64,000 nt of DNA. Origin: Stenotrophomonas sp. UBA2302 (GTDB taxonomy: Bacteria; Pseudomonadota; Gammaproteobacteria; Xanthomonadales; Xanthomonadaceae). A program made the translations under genes and the position numbers. Below are positions 8,535 to 16,960 of the stretch, piece by piece. The stretch lies in the NCBI GenBank assembly GCA_002345545.1, contig DDVW01000056.1:444-64443 (forward strand), written 5' to 3'. Position 1 is the first letter of the stretch, and the number at the start of each line of letters is the position of its first letter. Under the pieces are notes generated by a model. That model saw nothing but the letters and a program-made list of their open reading frames with translations, was not told the DNA's origin and ran no database searches.

Positions 8535-10232
8535 TCAGCGGTGGCCTCTTTCCTCGTGCGCGCGGGCGCGGGTGCGCCGGTCGAACAGCAGCGAGCTGAG
8601 GATCAGGCCCAGGCCGATCACCACGCCCACCACGAACAGCAGGATTGCGAAGGTGGGGTAGCCCAGCAGTGTCCAGCGGCTGGGAACGCGCATCAGCAGG
8701 GCCGAGGACAACAGCAGTGCGGCGGTGATCAGCGCCGCGGCGATGCGGTTGGCGACCTTCTGGATGTTCTCCATCAGCCGCGACTCTTCCAGGCCGGTGA
8801 CTTTCATCTGCAGGCGGTTTTCCGCGACCACGCTGAGGAAGTCGGACAGGCGCCGTGGCCCGTTGCGCAGCAACCGTTGCAGCTCCATCGTCTCGCTGGC
8901 GAGGTTGGCGGCCGACAGCGATTTCTTCAGGCGCGCACGCATCACATGCTGCAGCTGTTTCTCCAGCACGCGGCGGGTGTCCAGCGTCGGCGCCAGGGCC
9001 TGACACACACCTTCCAGGTTCAGCAGCGCCTTGCCCAGCAGGCTCAGCTCCGGCGGCGTACGCAGGTTGCTGGCGGTGGCGATGCGCACCACTTCCAGCA
9101 CCACGTGGCCTTCGGACATGGTGCCGCTGGCGGCGTAGCGGGCGATCATCTGCCCGGTCTCGCGCAGGTAGCGCTCCTCGTCGTAGTCCTCCAGCCGGGT
9201 GCTGATGCTGATGATCTCGTCGGCGACTTCCTCGCCACGGCCATCGACCGCGGCGAACAGCAGTTTCAGCAGCCGTTCGCGCAGCCGCGGTGGCACGTGC
9301 GCGATCATGCCCAGGTCGAAGATCGCCAGTTGCCCCTGTGGCGTGACGCGGAGGTTGCCCGGGTGCGGATCGGCATGGATTTCGCCATGCACGAAGATCT
9401 GGTCCAGATAGCCGCGCACCAGCGCCTCGGCCAGCGGCTGCATCGACTGCTCGGTGCGGCGCACCGGCGGAATGGCGTCCACCCGTACGCCGTCCACCAG
9501 TTCCATGGTCAGCACCCGGCGGCCGCACAGATCCCACAGCGGCTGCGGCACAGTCAGCTCGGGATAGGGCGCCAGATGCTGGCCGAAGCGGGCGAGGTTG
9601 CTGGCTTCGGTCTCGAAATCCAGTTCCATGCGCAGGCTTTTGGCGAACTCGCCGAGCCAGTCGGAAAAGCGCACCTTGCGGCCGACCCGGGTGAGGTGGT
9701 CGGCGGCACTGGCGAAGCTGCGCAGCACCGCCAGGTCCGAGCGCAGCTGCGCGGCGACATCGGGTTTCTGCACCTTCACCGCCACCTCGCGGCCATCGTG
9801 CAGGCCGGCACGGTGCACCTGGGCGATCGAGCCGCAGCCCAGCGGTTCGGGGTCGAACCAGGCGAACAGCTTGTTCACCGGAACCCCGAGATCCTCTTCG
9901 ATGACGGCGCGAATCTGCGCCACCGCGATCGGTGCGACGTTCTCCTGCATGCGTTCCAGCGCCGCCACATACTCGGGCGGAATCATGTCCGGCCGCGTGG
10001 ACAGCACTTGGCCAAGCTTGACGAAGGTGATGCCCAGCGCTTCCAGGTCGGCGACGAACTGGGTGGGATCGTCATTGGTGGCGACGCGTTCCAGGCGCGG
10101 CAGCTCGCCGTCGAACTGGATACCCGAGAACACGCCCGAGTTCCGGTAGCGCAGCAGCAGGCGCACGATCTGCTGGCGCCGGTTCATGCCGCCGATGGGG
10201 GTTGCCGGTGGGTCAGTGGCTGGCTCGTGCAA
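8535..10232 (-). CDS. ABC1/UbiB family atypical kinase
   Basis: About 565 residues with all UbiB-family landmarks: KxGQ motif (FVKLGQVLSTRPD), the Ala-rich nucleotide loop (LGCGSIAQVHRAGL), the catalytic lysine segment EVAVKVQKP, the catalytic loop IHADPHPGNL, and the DFG-equivalent FDLGM. Two hydrophobic helices near the C-terminus anchor it in the membrane. Family members support ubiquinone biosynthesis as ATPases or kinases. The TTG at 10232 has a perfect GGAGG seven bases upstream; the ATG at 10187 lacks one, so the N-terminus is uncertain by 15 residues. It is divergent from the DUF808 gene. Whether this is the main UbiB or a paralogue cannot be decided here. Confidence 0.85.
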   Translation of the reverse strand: MHEPATDPPATPIGGMNRRQQIVRLLLRYRNSGVFSGIQFDGELPRLERVATNDDPTQFVADLEALGITFVKLGQVLSTRPDMIPPEYVAALERMQENVAPIAVAQIRAVIEEDLGVPVNKLFAWFDPEPLGCGSIAQVHRAGLHDGREVAVKVQKPDVAAQLRSDLAVLRSFASAADHLTRVGRKVRFSDWLGEFAKSLRMELDFETEASNLARFGQHLAPYPELTVPQPLWDLCGRRVLTMELVDGVRVDAIPPVRRTEQSMQPLAEALVRGYLDQIFVHGEIHADPHPGNLRVTPQGQLAIFDLGMIAHVPPRLRERLLKLLFAAVDGRGEEVADEIISISTRLEDYDEERYLRETGQMIARYAASGTMSEGHVVLEVVRIATASNLRTPPELSLLGKALLNLEGVCQALAPTLDTRRVLEKQLQHVMRARLKKSLSAANLASETMELQRLLRNGPRRLSDFLSVVAENRLQMKVTGLEESRLMENIQKVANRIAAALITAALLLSSALLMRVPSRWTLLGYPTFAILLFVVGVVIGLGLILSSLLFDRRTRARAHEERGHR

Positions 10233-10360
10233 GAAGATGCCTCCGCAATCATGCAGCGCCAGTGTTACCAGCCGCCGGTGGGCGGCAAGTGAATACCGGC
10301 TCACATCGAGCGCGGCCGATGGTGGAAAATTGGCCCCCCTTCCTCGAACCCGGTGTGCCC

Positions 10361-11269
10361 ATGGCTGGAGCCAGCCTGTTTACCCTGCTCGACGACATCG
10401 CCACCCTGCTCGACGATGTTTCCATCCTGACCAAGGTCGCGGCCAAAAAGACCGCCGGCGTGCTTGGAGATGATCTGGCGCTCAACGCGCAGCAGGTGAC
10501 CGGCGTCAGCGCCAGCCGTGAACTGCCGGTGGTGTGGGCGGTCGCCAAGGGCTCGATGGTCAACAAGGCGATCCTGGTGCCGGCGGCACTGGCGATCAGC
10601 GCCTGGCTGCCTTGGCTGGTGACGCCGCTGATGATGCTCGGCGGGGCTTTCCTGTGCTTTGAGGGCGTGGAGAAACTGGCGCACAAGTTCCTGCAGGGCA
10701 AGGATGAAGAGGCCACGCACAAGGCCGAACTGAGCCGCGCGTTGGCCGATGACAGCACCGACGTGGTGGCGTGGGAAAAGACCAAGATCAAGGGCGCGGT
10801 GCGCACCGATTTCATCCTCTCGGCCGAGATCATCGTGCTGTCGCTGGGCGTGGTGTCCAGCGCACCGTTCGGACAACAGGTGGCCACGTTGATCGTGATC
10901 GCCGTGGCGATGACGGTGTTCGTCTACGGGCTGGTGGCCGGCATCGTCAAGCTCGACGACCTCGGGGTCTGGCTGCTGGACAAGGGCCGCGCGCTGGCCG
11001 CCTTCGGTCGCGGCCTGCTGCATGCGACGCCGTGGCTGATGCGTGGCCTGTCCATCGCCGGCACCGCGGCGATGTTCCTGGTCGGCGGTGGCATCCTCAT
11101 CCACGCGATCCCGGCACTGCACCACTTCATCGTGGGCCTGGCCCCGGCCAATCTTGAGTGGCTGGCCAACGCACTGGGCAGCGTGGTGGTGGGCATCGCC
11201 ATCGGCATCACCGTGCTGGTCGGGGTGATGGGGTTCCAGAAATTGCGCGGCAGCAAGCCGGCGCACTGA
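10361..11269 (+). CDS. YedI-type inner membrane protein (DUF808)
   Basis: 302 residues opening with the typical DUF808 start MAGASLFTLLDDIATLLDD, followed by AAKKTAGVLGDDLALNAQQVTG and GGAFLCFEGVEKLAHK. It has about five or six membrane segments, two in the middle and three or four in the C-terminal half. E. coli YedI has the same length and architecture; its function is unknown. The ATG at 10361 gives the conserved N-terminus; the open frame extends further 5' without a plausible start. It is divergent from the UbiB-like gene. Confidence 0.88.
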   Translation: MAGASLFTLLDDIATLLDDVSILTKVAAKKTAGVLGDDLALNAQQVTGVSASRELPVVWAVAKGSMVNKAILVPAALAISAWLPWLVTPLMMLGGAFLCFEGVEKLAHKFLQGKDEEATHKAELSRALADDSTDVVAWEKTKIKGAVRTDFILSAEIIVLSLGVVSSAPFGQQVATLIVIAVAMTVFVYGLVAGIVKLDDLGVWLLDKGRALAAFGRGLLHATPWLMRGLSIAGTAAMFLVGGGILIHAIPALHHFIVGLAPANLEWLANALGSVVVGIAIGITVLVGVMGFQKLRGSKPAH

Positions 11270-11335
11270 GTGTGGAGCTGGCCCGGACGCGTGAGCGGCT
11301 GTCCGGGCGAGACCTGAATCCCTCCGTTGAAGGGT

Positions 11336-11549
11336 CTATTGCGGGGACGAGGCCTGTTCCAGCTCCCGCAACTGCTGCTGTGCACGTACCAGTGATTGGC
11401 CGGACAGGCGGCCCAGCAGGCGCCGCAGCCAATGCGTGCCGTGCAAGCGTTTCAATGCCCATCGTGCTAACGCGATGCCGGGCGAGCAAGTGCGCGAAGC
11501 GTTGCTGCAGTCCGGCAGTGGCATCACGGTTGGTCAAGGGAATGTCCAT
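11336..11549 (-). pseudogene. Small gene apparently split by a frameshift
   Basis: Two overlapping minus-strand frames look like two halves of one roughly 70-residue protein. The first begins MDIPLTNRDATAGLQQRF and reads well to HLLARHR; the second reads ALARWALKRLHGTHWLRRL and ends in LRELEQASSPQ. The protein-like features (amphipathic helices, no low-complexity Arg/Ala runs) switch frame near 11470. One base lost or gained would fuse them. I recognise no family. It lies between the DUF808 gene and the GGDEF gene. It could also be chance open frame; confidence is modest. Confidence 0.4.
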
Positions 11550-11620
11550 GCACAGGTGATTCGCACCAGCGCGGGAAATATCGCAAGACGGCCCAGATGC
11601 CCAAGACATGCCGTTGGCGA

Positions 11621-13168
11621 TCACTCCGCCGGCATCACCGTGTTGCGGCCGGCCTGTTTGGCCGCGTACAGCGCACGATCGGCGCGTTGCAGCAGGGCGT
11701 CGGCGGTTTCTCCCGGCAACGTGGTGGCCACGCCGGCGCTGAAGCGGACCTGCACGCGCTCGCCTTGGTACAGGAATGGCCGCTGCACGAGGCTGGCCTG
11801 CAGCAGGCGCACGTTCTCCAGTGATTCGCCGCGTCCGCAGCCGGGCAGTACCAGCACGAATTCGTCACCGCCGAAGCGGGCCAGATGGTCGCCGCCGCGC
11901 AGCCGCTGCTGGAGCACAGCGACCATGTGGCGCAGCGCCTGGTCGCCACCGGCATGGCCGTGGGCCGCGTTGAGCGTGCCGAAGTGGTCCAGGTCCAGCA
12001 GGGCCACGCTGAGCGGCCCGGTGCCTGCCTGCAGTGCAGCGCCCAGCACATCATCCAGTCCGCGGCGGTTGAGCGCGCCGGTCAATGGATCGCTGCGCAG
12101 CTGGTTGCCGGCCTCCTCCAGCTCGCGTTCCAGTTGCAGCACGCGCTGCTCGGCGGCGCGGGCTTCGGCGCGGGCGTTGGCGAGATGGTCGCGCGCACGC
12201 AGCGCCTGGCCCTGCACGCGCGCGGTGTCCTTCAGCACGTCCTGCAGCAGCTGGTTGAGATCGGCGATGTTGCGGACCTGGCGCACCGAGACCGCATAGC
12301 CGGCCAGGCGGTCGTGGTAGTCGCCGGCATCACTGGCGATGTCGTCCATCTGCTGGATGAAATCGACCATCAGCTCCTTCATCGCGCTTTTGGAGGCGTC
12401 GATGCCTTCCTTCAGCAGGCCCTGCCGGTAGATCACTTCGCGCAGCTCGCTGCGGGTCTGTTCCAGCGAGGTGTGGTCCAGCGGACCGGACAGCAGCTGG
12501 CGTACCGCCTTGATCTGGCCCTGCAGCCAGCTGTCGCCATCGAGCAGCTCGGTGATGTTCTCCAGCAGCAGGTCGAACAGGTTCAGCAGCAGGTTGTGCT
12601 GCTCCTGCAGGCCGTCGTTGCGCACACCGGCCTGATGGCACAGTTCGCGCAACGGCTGCTCCACGGGTGCCAGCGACTGTCCCGGCTGCCAGTTGCGCAG
12701 TTCCAGGCCGACGTGGTCGGCCTGCTGCCGCAGTTCCGGTGCCTGCAGCAGCAGGTTGGCCAGCACCACCTCGAGGGTGTCGCGCAGCAGGTCGCGCAGG
12801 CGCGCGGCATCGCCATCGCCTGTGGCCGGCGTGTCCAGTTCGACGGTGCGGATGTACTTGTCGATCAGCTGCCGCAGCAGCCGCCCGTAGCGTTCCCAGT
12901 CGCGCTCGGCTTGGGCGCTGTGCAGGCGCTGGCCCATGTCGCCCAGCTCGCCGGGCAACGTACACATGCCCTGGGCGAAGGCGTGCAGCAGCGCCTCGGG
13001 TTCGTGCGCGCCGGCGAACAGGCGCTGCAGCAGTGCCATGCCGTTGGAGTGCGATGGTTGCCGGGTGCTGCTGCCGGTTGCGGCGGCATCGGCGTTGCCC
13101 TGCCGGCGTGACAGGATGCGTCCCAGCCCGGCGCTGCGGGAGGGTGAGGGATCGGTGCTGTCAGCCAT
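11621..13168 (-). CDS. Diguanylate cyclase with intact GGDEF and I-site
   Basis: 515 residues. The last 170 or so form a GGDEF domain: RSDPLTGALNRRGLDD, LLDLDHFGTLNAAHGHAGGD and the active-site ARFGGDEFVLVLP. Five residues upstream is RGGD, the allosteric inhibitory I-site, so this looks like an active, product-inhibited cyclic di-GMP synthase. The N-terminal 330 residues are predicted helical and coiled-coil-rich with no recognisable sensory domain and no membrane segment, so the protein is probably cytosolic with a helical regulatory module. The ATG at 13168 was chosen because the upstream extension has unrelated composition. It is divergent from the Rossmann-fold gene at 13282. Confidence 0.88.
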   Translation of the reverse strand: MADSTDPSPSRSAGLGRILSRRQGNADAAATGSSTRQPSHSNGMALLQRLFAGAHEPEALLHAFAQGMCTLPGELGDMGQRLHSAQAERDWERYGRLLRQLIDKYIRTVELDTPATGDGDAARLRDLLRDTLEVVLANLLLQAPELRQQADHVGLELRNWQPGQSLAPVEQPLRELCHQAGVRNDGLQEQHNLLLNLFDLLLENITELLDGDSWLQGQIKAVRQLLSGPLDHTSLEQTRSELREVIYRQGLLKEGIDASKSAMKELMVDFIQQMDDIASDAGDYHDRLAGYAVSVRQVRNIADLNQLLQDVLKDTARVQGQALRARDHLANARAEARAAEQRVLQLERELEEAGNQLRSDPLTGALNRRGLDDVLGAALQAGTGPLSVALLDLDHFGTLNAAHGHAGGDQALRHMVAVLQQRLRGGDHLARFGGDEFVLVLPGCGRGESLENVRLLQASLVQRPFLYQGERVQVRFSAGVATTLPGETADALLQRADRALYAAKQAGRNTVMPAE

Positions 13169-13281
13169 TGCTGGAGTCCGGACGGGAACAGGTGCGCAGG
13201 TGCTGCGGGAGTGGTATCCAGTCCCCATTATCGGCATGGTGGTGGCCGGCTTGAACGGCAGCCGTTCACGGGAGATAGGAA

Positions 13282-13914
13282 ATGCGGGTATTGCTGGCCG
13301 GTGCAAGCGGTCTGGTCGGGGCGCAGGTGTTGCGGCAGCTGCTGGATGATCCGCGCTGCAGCAGCGTAGTCGCGCCTACCCGGCGGCCACTGGCGCAGGT
13401 CGATCCGCGCCTTCTCAATCCCGTGTGGGATTTTTCCGAACTGCCGCTGGAGGCCGACTGGTGGCAGGTGGATGCGGCGATCTGCGCGCTGGGTTCGACG
13501 ATGAAGCAGGCCGGTTCGCGCGAGGTGTTCCGGCAGATCGACCACGGCTATCCGCTGTTGATCGCGCAGACGGTGAAGCGGCACGGCTGCAAGGTGTTTG
13601 CGCTGAACTCGGCGGTGGGCGCCAATCCGCGCTCGCCGGTTTTCTACAACCGCATCAAGGGCGAGCTGGAGTACAACCTGCGCGCGCTGGGCTTCGACGC
13701 GTTGACGCTGGTGCGGCCGGGTCTGATCGGCGGCGAGCGGGCCGAGCGGCGACCGGGTGAACACATTGCCGGCCGCGTGCTCGGCGTGCTGGGGCCGGTC
13801 CTGCCCAGGGCATGGCGGATCAACCCGGCCGATCGTATTGCCCAGGCGCTGGTCGAGGCGGCCTTGGCGCCGCAGCCGGGTGAACGGGTGATCGGTCCGG
13901 CGCAACTGGCCTGA
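13282..13914 (+). CDS. NAD(P)-binding Rossmann-fold protein (atypical SDR, HTATIP2/YbjT-like)
   Basis: 210 residues starting with a Rossmann motif MRVLLAGASGLVGAQVLRQLL; the motif GASGLVG is the NAD(P) loop. Later segments VFALNSAVGANP, FYNRIKGELE (YxxxK in the usual place) and LVRPGLIGGER match atypical short-chain dehydrogenases of the HTATIP2 type. It is probably a cytosolic oxidoreductase or NAD(P)-sensing protein of unknown substrate. A strong ribosome site (GGAGATAGGA) precedes the ATG. It converges on the following SDR gene with about 20 bases between their stops. Confidence 0.8.
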   Translation: MRVLLAGASGLVGAQVLRQLLDDPRCSSVVAPTRRPLAQVDPRLLNPVWDFSELPLEADWWQVDAAICALGSTMKQAGSREVFRQIDHGYPLLIAQTVKRHGCKVFALNSAVGANPRSPVFYNRIKGELEYNLRALGFDALTLVRPGLIGGERAERRPGEHIAGRVLGVLGPVLPRAWRINPADRIAQALVEAALAPQPGERVIGPAQLA

Positions 13915-13936
13915 GTCGCCTCGCTGCACCCGCCGC

Positions 13937-14692
13937 TCAGGCCGGCAGTGACTGCCCGCCGTCCACCGCCAGCACCTGCCCGGTGATCCAGCGCGCGGCC
14001 GGTGAGCACAGGAACAGCGCGGCGCTGGCCACGTCCTCGGCATCGCCGAATCCGCCGAACGGAATCTTCGCGCGGATCTGTTCGTACAGCGCCGGCTCCC
14101 CGCTGCGGCGGCGGTCCCACAGGCCGCCGGGGAACTCGATCGACCCCGGTGCGAGCGCGTTGACGCGGATGCGCTCGCGCGCCAGCTCCGTGGCCAGTGA
14201 CACCGTGTAGTAGTTCAGCGCGGCCTTGGCGGTGGAGTACGCGGCCGCACGCGGGGTCGGCACCGAGGCATTGATCGAGCTGATGTTGAGGATCGCCGGC
14301 TGCGCACTCTGGCGCAGGTACGGCAGCACCAAGCGGTTGGTGCGCACGGCGGCCATCAGGTCGACATCGAAACCGGCCTGCCAGCTGGCGTCGTCATTGC
14401 CGTTGCCATACCCGGAGGCGTTGTTGACGACGATGTCGATGCCGCCCAGCGCTGCCGCCGTCGCGTCCACCCACGCTTCGATCTGTGCCGGATCGGCGAG
14501 GTCGCAGGCTTGCACATGCACCGCTGCGCCCGCGTGCTCCAGCATCTGTCGCGCATGCTGCAGTCCATCGGCACCACGGGCACACAGCGACAGCCGCGCG
14601 CCGGCACGGGCGAACGTGGTGGCGATGGCCAGACCGATGCCACGGCTGCCGCCGGCAATCAGCACCCGTTGGCCGTGCAGGGGAAGGGTCAT
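13937..14692 (-). CDS. Classical short-chain dehydrogenase/reductase
   Basis: 251 residues with the complete classical SDR pattern: cofactor loop GGSRGIG at about residues 14-20, NNAS at about 91, the catalytic Ser in ILNISSINAS, YSTAK (catalytic Tyr and Lys) and the C-terminal GQVLAVDGGQS. The Arg after the cofactor strand (CARG) suggests NADPH preference. Closest in style to FabG-like or 3-oxoacyl/sugar reductases, but the substrate is unknown. The ATG at 14692 gives the usual MTLPLHGQRVLIAGGS opening. Monocistronic as far as can be seen. Confidence 0.85.
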   Translation of the reverse strand: MTLPLHGQRVLIAGGSRGIGLAIATTFARAGARLSLCARGADGLQHARQMLEHAGAAVHVQACDLADPAQIEAWVDATAAALGGIDIVVNNASGYGNGNDDASWQAGFDVDLMAAVRTNRLVLPYLRQSAQPAILNISSINASVPTPRAAAYSTAKAALNYYTVSLATELARERIRVNALAPGSIEFPGGLWDRRRSGEPALYEQIRAKIPFGGFGDAEDVASAALFLCSPAARWITGQVLAVDGGQSLPA

Positions 14693-14864
14693 GACGGTGC
14701 TCGCCTGTGGAAGGACAGGTGATTATCGCTGCGCGGGCGGTAATCCGGGCGCAGCCAGGCCGGCATCCCCCGGACGGTGAACTGCCAGCGGGCGGCCGCC
14801 AGGCCAATCCATATCCGGGGACGCTGCATCGACGGCTCCATGCACGGTATCGACACGGCCAGTA

Positions 14865-15104
14865 TCAGCGCGGGTCCGGCTCCGGTGCAAAGCGTGGTAC
14901 CGGCACACCGTCGACGATGACGGTTTCCACGAACATCGCATACGGCCGCACCCATAGCGCGCCATCGCCATAGAGCTGGCGGTAAAGCACCAGCACTTCC
15001 AGGGTCTCGCTGTGCCGGCACAGGTCCACCAGCTGGTAGAACTGGCCCTTGTAGTGGCGGTAGCGACCGCGTGGCAACTCGGGCAGGGGCGGCAGATCGG
15101 ACAT
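14865..15104 (-). CDS. DUF1653 domain protein
   Basis: 79 residues carrying the DUF1653 motif: GRYRHYKGQFYQLVDLCRHSETLE, VLYRQLYGDGALWVRP and a C-terminal MFVETV. These small proteins have an SH3-like barrel; their role is unknown. The ATG at 15104 has GAGGA about eight bases upstream. It is located downstream of the 2-oxoacid dehydrogenase terminator and is probably transcribed separately. Confidence 0.8.
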   Translation of the reverse strand: MSDLPPLPELPRGRYRHYKGQFYQLVDLCRHSETLEVLVLYRQLYGDGALWVRPYAMFVETVIVDGVPVPRFAPEPDPR

Positions 15105-15194
15105 GGCGGGTTCCTCGGCGGGGAGGGCCATTGTGCGGCATGCGCGATGAGCGGCAGACGCGGGGCGGCAGCGCTGCTGTTATTGCCGCCGCGT

Positions 15195-15223
15195 AAAAAA
15201 ACAGCCCGCATTGCTGCGGGCTG
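15195..15223 (-). terminator. Intrinsic terminator of the 2-oxoacid dehydrogenase operon
   Basis: Nine-base-pair stem CAGCCCGCA / TGCGGGCTG with a four-base loop. Read on the minus strand it is followed by seven T, and it lies 23 bases after the E2 stop codon, so it should end the operon transcript. Confidence 0.85.
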
Positions 15224-15245
15224 AAAGGTTGCTGCGGAAAACGGA

Positions 15246-16607
15246 TCAGTGGGCCAGCGCCAGGTCGTCGATCAGCGCGCGCAGGAAGCGGGCGGCTTCG
15301 CCGCCGGTGCAGGCGCGGTGGTCGAAGGTGACCGACAGCGGGATGACCTTGTGGGTTTCCACGCCACCCATCACCGGGGTCAGCTGGAAGCGGGCGCGAC
15401 CGGCGGCGACGATCGCCACGCACGGCGGCACGACCACCGGGGTGGCGTAGCGGCCAGCGAACATGCCGAAGTTGGACAGCGAGATGGTGTAGCCGCTCAG
15501 CTCCGAGGGGGCGATCGAGCGGTCTTCCACCTGCTGGCGCAGGCGGTTGATGCCCTCGCGCACGCCACGGGCGTCGAGCATGTCGGCATTGCGCAGGGCC
15601 GGCACGAACAGACCGTCGTCGGTGTCCACGGCGATGCCGATGTCGACCTGCGCATGCAGGGTGCGGGTGAGGTTGTCGCCGTCGAACCAGGCATTCATCG
15701 CCGGCACCGTCTGGCAGGCGACCACGATCGCGCGCACCAGCCGCGAGGTCATGTCGTTGCCCGGGGCCCAGGCATGGATGTCGGCGTCATCGCTGAGCGT
15801 GGTCGGCACGACCTTGCTGTGTGCATCGGCCATCACCCGGGCCATGTTGCGGCGCACGCCCTTTAGCGGCTCCGGCTGGCCCTTGGCGACCACGCCCGGC
15901 GGCGCGGTACGCATCGGCTTGCCGGCGGCCGACAGCGGTGTGCGGCTGACTTCGCTGCGTGCGGCCGGTGCGGGTGCTGCAGCGACCTGGACCGCTTGCG
16001 GTGCGGCTGCCGGTGCGCTGCCGACCTTCGCGGTGCCGGCTTCGGCAGCCTGCTTCACGTCATTCATCGTCACCGCGCCATCGGCACCGGTGGCGCGCAC
16101 GCGGGCCAGGTCCACGCCCAGCTTGCGGGCGACCGCGCGCACCGCCGGCATCGCCTTGACGCCGCCCACGGCCACGGCCTGTTCGGCATGTACGGCATTG
16201 GAGCTGACCATCGCGCCGACCACCGTGCCTTCATCGGCACGTTCGGCAGCAGCGCTGGCTGCCGGCGCGGGAGTCGTCGCGGGGGCCGGTGCCTGAGCGG
16301 CCGGCGCAGGTGTGCCATGGTGATGGCCGGTGTCCTGGCCTTCGGCGCGCTGCGGCAGGTCCGGGTCGATCTCGAACTGCGCCAGCATGTGCCCGGTGAT
16401 GACGATGTCACCCGGCGCACCGGCCAGCTGCAGCACCTTGCCGGAGAAGGGCGAGGGCACCTCGACCACGGCCTTGGCGGTCTCCATCGACACCAGCGGC
16501 TCGTCCAGCTTGATCACGTCGCCTTCCTTGACGAACCACTCCACGATGGTCGCGTCCGGCAGGCCTTCGCCTAGGTCGGGCAGGTTGAAGTTCTTGGTCT
16601 GGCTCAT
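15246..16607 (-). CDS. pdhC: Dihydrolipoamide acyltransferase E2 of a 2-oxoacid dehydrogenase complex
   Basis: 453 residues: one N-terminal lipoyl domain with the lipoyl-lysine in ETAKAVVEVPS (about residue 44), an Ala/Pro-rich linker, a peripheral-subunit-binding domain (AMPAVRAVARKLGVDLARV, about 145-180), a second Ala/Pro linker, and the catalytic acyltransferase domain. E2 takes the acyl group from E1 to CoA. The usual catalytic HRxxDG motif reads HRACTG, so the conserved Asp is Thr. The enzyme may be of branched-chain or pyruvate type; the E1 alpha/E1 beta heterodimer context allows both. Last gene of the operon; its ATG is one base after the SH3 gene stop. Confidence 0.85.
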   Translation of the reverse strand: MSQTKNFNLPDLGEGLPDATIVEWFVKEGDVIKLDEPLVSMETAKAVVEVPSPFSGKVLQLAGAPGDIVITGHMLAQFEIDPDLPQRAEGQDTGHHHGTPAPAAQAPAPATTPAPAASAAAERADEGTVVGAMVSSNAVHAEQAVAVGGVKAMPAVRAVARKLGVDLARVRATGADGAVTMNDVKQAAEAGTAKVGSAPAAAPQAVQVAAAPAPAARSEVSRTPLSAAGKPMRTAPPGVVAKGQPEPLKGVRRNMARVMADAHSKVVPTTLSDDADIHAWAPGNDMTSRLVRAIVVACQTVPAMNAWFDGDNLTRTLHAQVDIGIAVDTDDGLFVPALRNADMLDARGVREGINRLRQQVEDRSIAPSELSGYTISLSNFGMFAGRYATPVVVPPCVAIVAAGRARFQLTPVMGGVETHKVIPLSVTFDHRACTGGEAARFLRALIDDLALAH

Positions 16608-16608
16608 T

Positions 16609-16959
16609 TCAGGGATTTTCTTCCAGTAGTTCCAGGTCGCGTGCCGGCAGCCAGCCCCGCGCGCCATTGGCGCGTTCGGCCCACCACCAGCCCCCGTGTT
16701 CGTGATGCAGTTGCACCCTCTCGCCGCTGTCCACGTCCAGCTCCTGCGCGCTGTAGTCGCGCAGCGCCTCGGCGCGGCCGTCGCCCAGCGGTCGCAGCCA
16801 TGCCACCGGTGCCCAGCCGGCACGGCCCTCGCCGGTTTTCACCCAGGCGAAGTCCGGCCATTCCTCGTCGCGTACGCCGAGCTGGACGATCTCACCGGCG
16901 CGGAAGCGCAATGGCACCGGGTACTGGCTGCGATAGGCGTTGAGCAGGCGTGCCTTCAT
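16609..16959 (-). CDS. SH3-domain protein inside the dehydrogenase operon
   Basis: 116 residues with two SH3-like halves: ALRDYSAQELDVDSGERVQLHHEHGGWWWAE in the C-terminal half is an almost textbook SH3 RT-loop and WWW patch ending in GWLPARDLELLEE, and the N-terminal half (LRFRAGEIVQLG...DFAWVKTGEGRAGWAP) looks like a diverged copy. No enzyme motif. It sits with one-base spacing between E1 beta and E2 genes, so it is translated with them and may bind or organise the complex. That role is inference from position only. Confidence 0.75.
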   Translation of the reverse strand: MKARLLNAYRSQYPVPLRFRAGEIVQLGVRDEEWPDFAWVKTGEGRAGWAPVAWLRPLGDGRAEALRDYSAQELDVDSGERVQLHHEHGGWWWAERANGARGWLPARDLELLEENP

Positions 16960-16960
16960 C

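Noticed and set aside
14692-14840. A short Arg-rich frame upstream of the SDR gene (MQRPRIWIGLAAARWQF...)
   Set aside because: It overlaps the SDR start and has no recognisable family or ribosome site. It cannot be separated from chance open frame.
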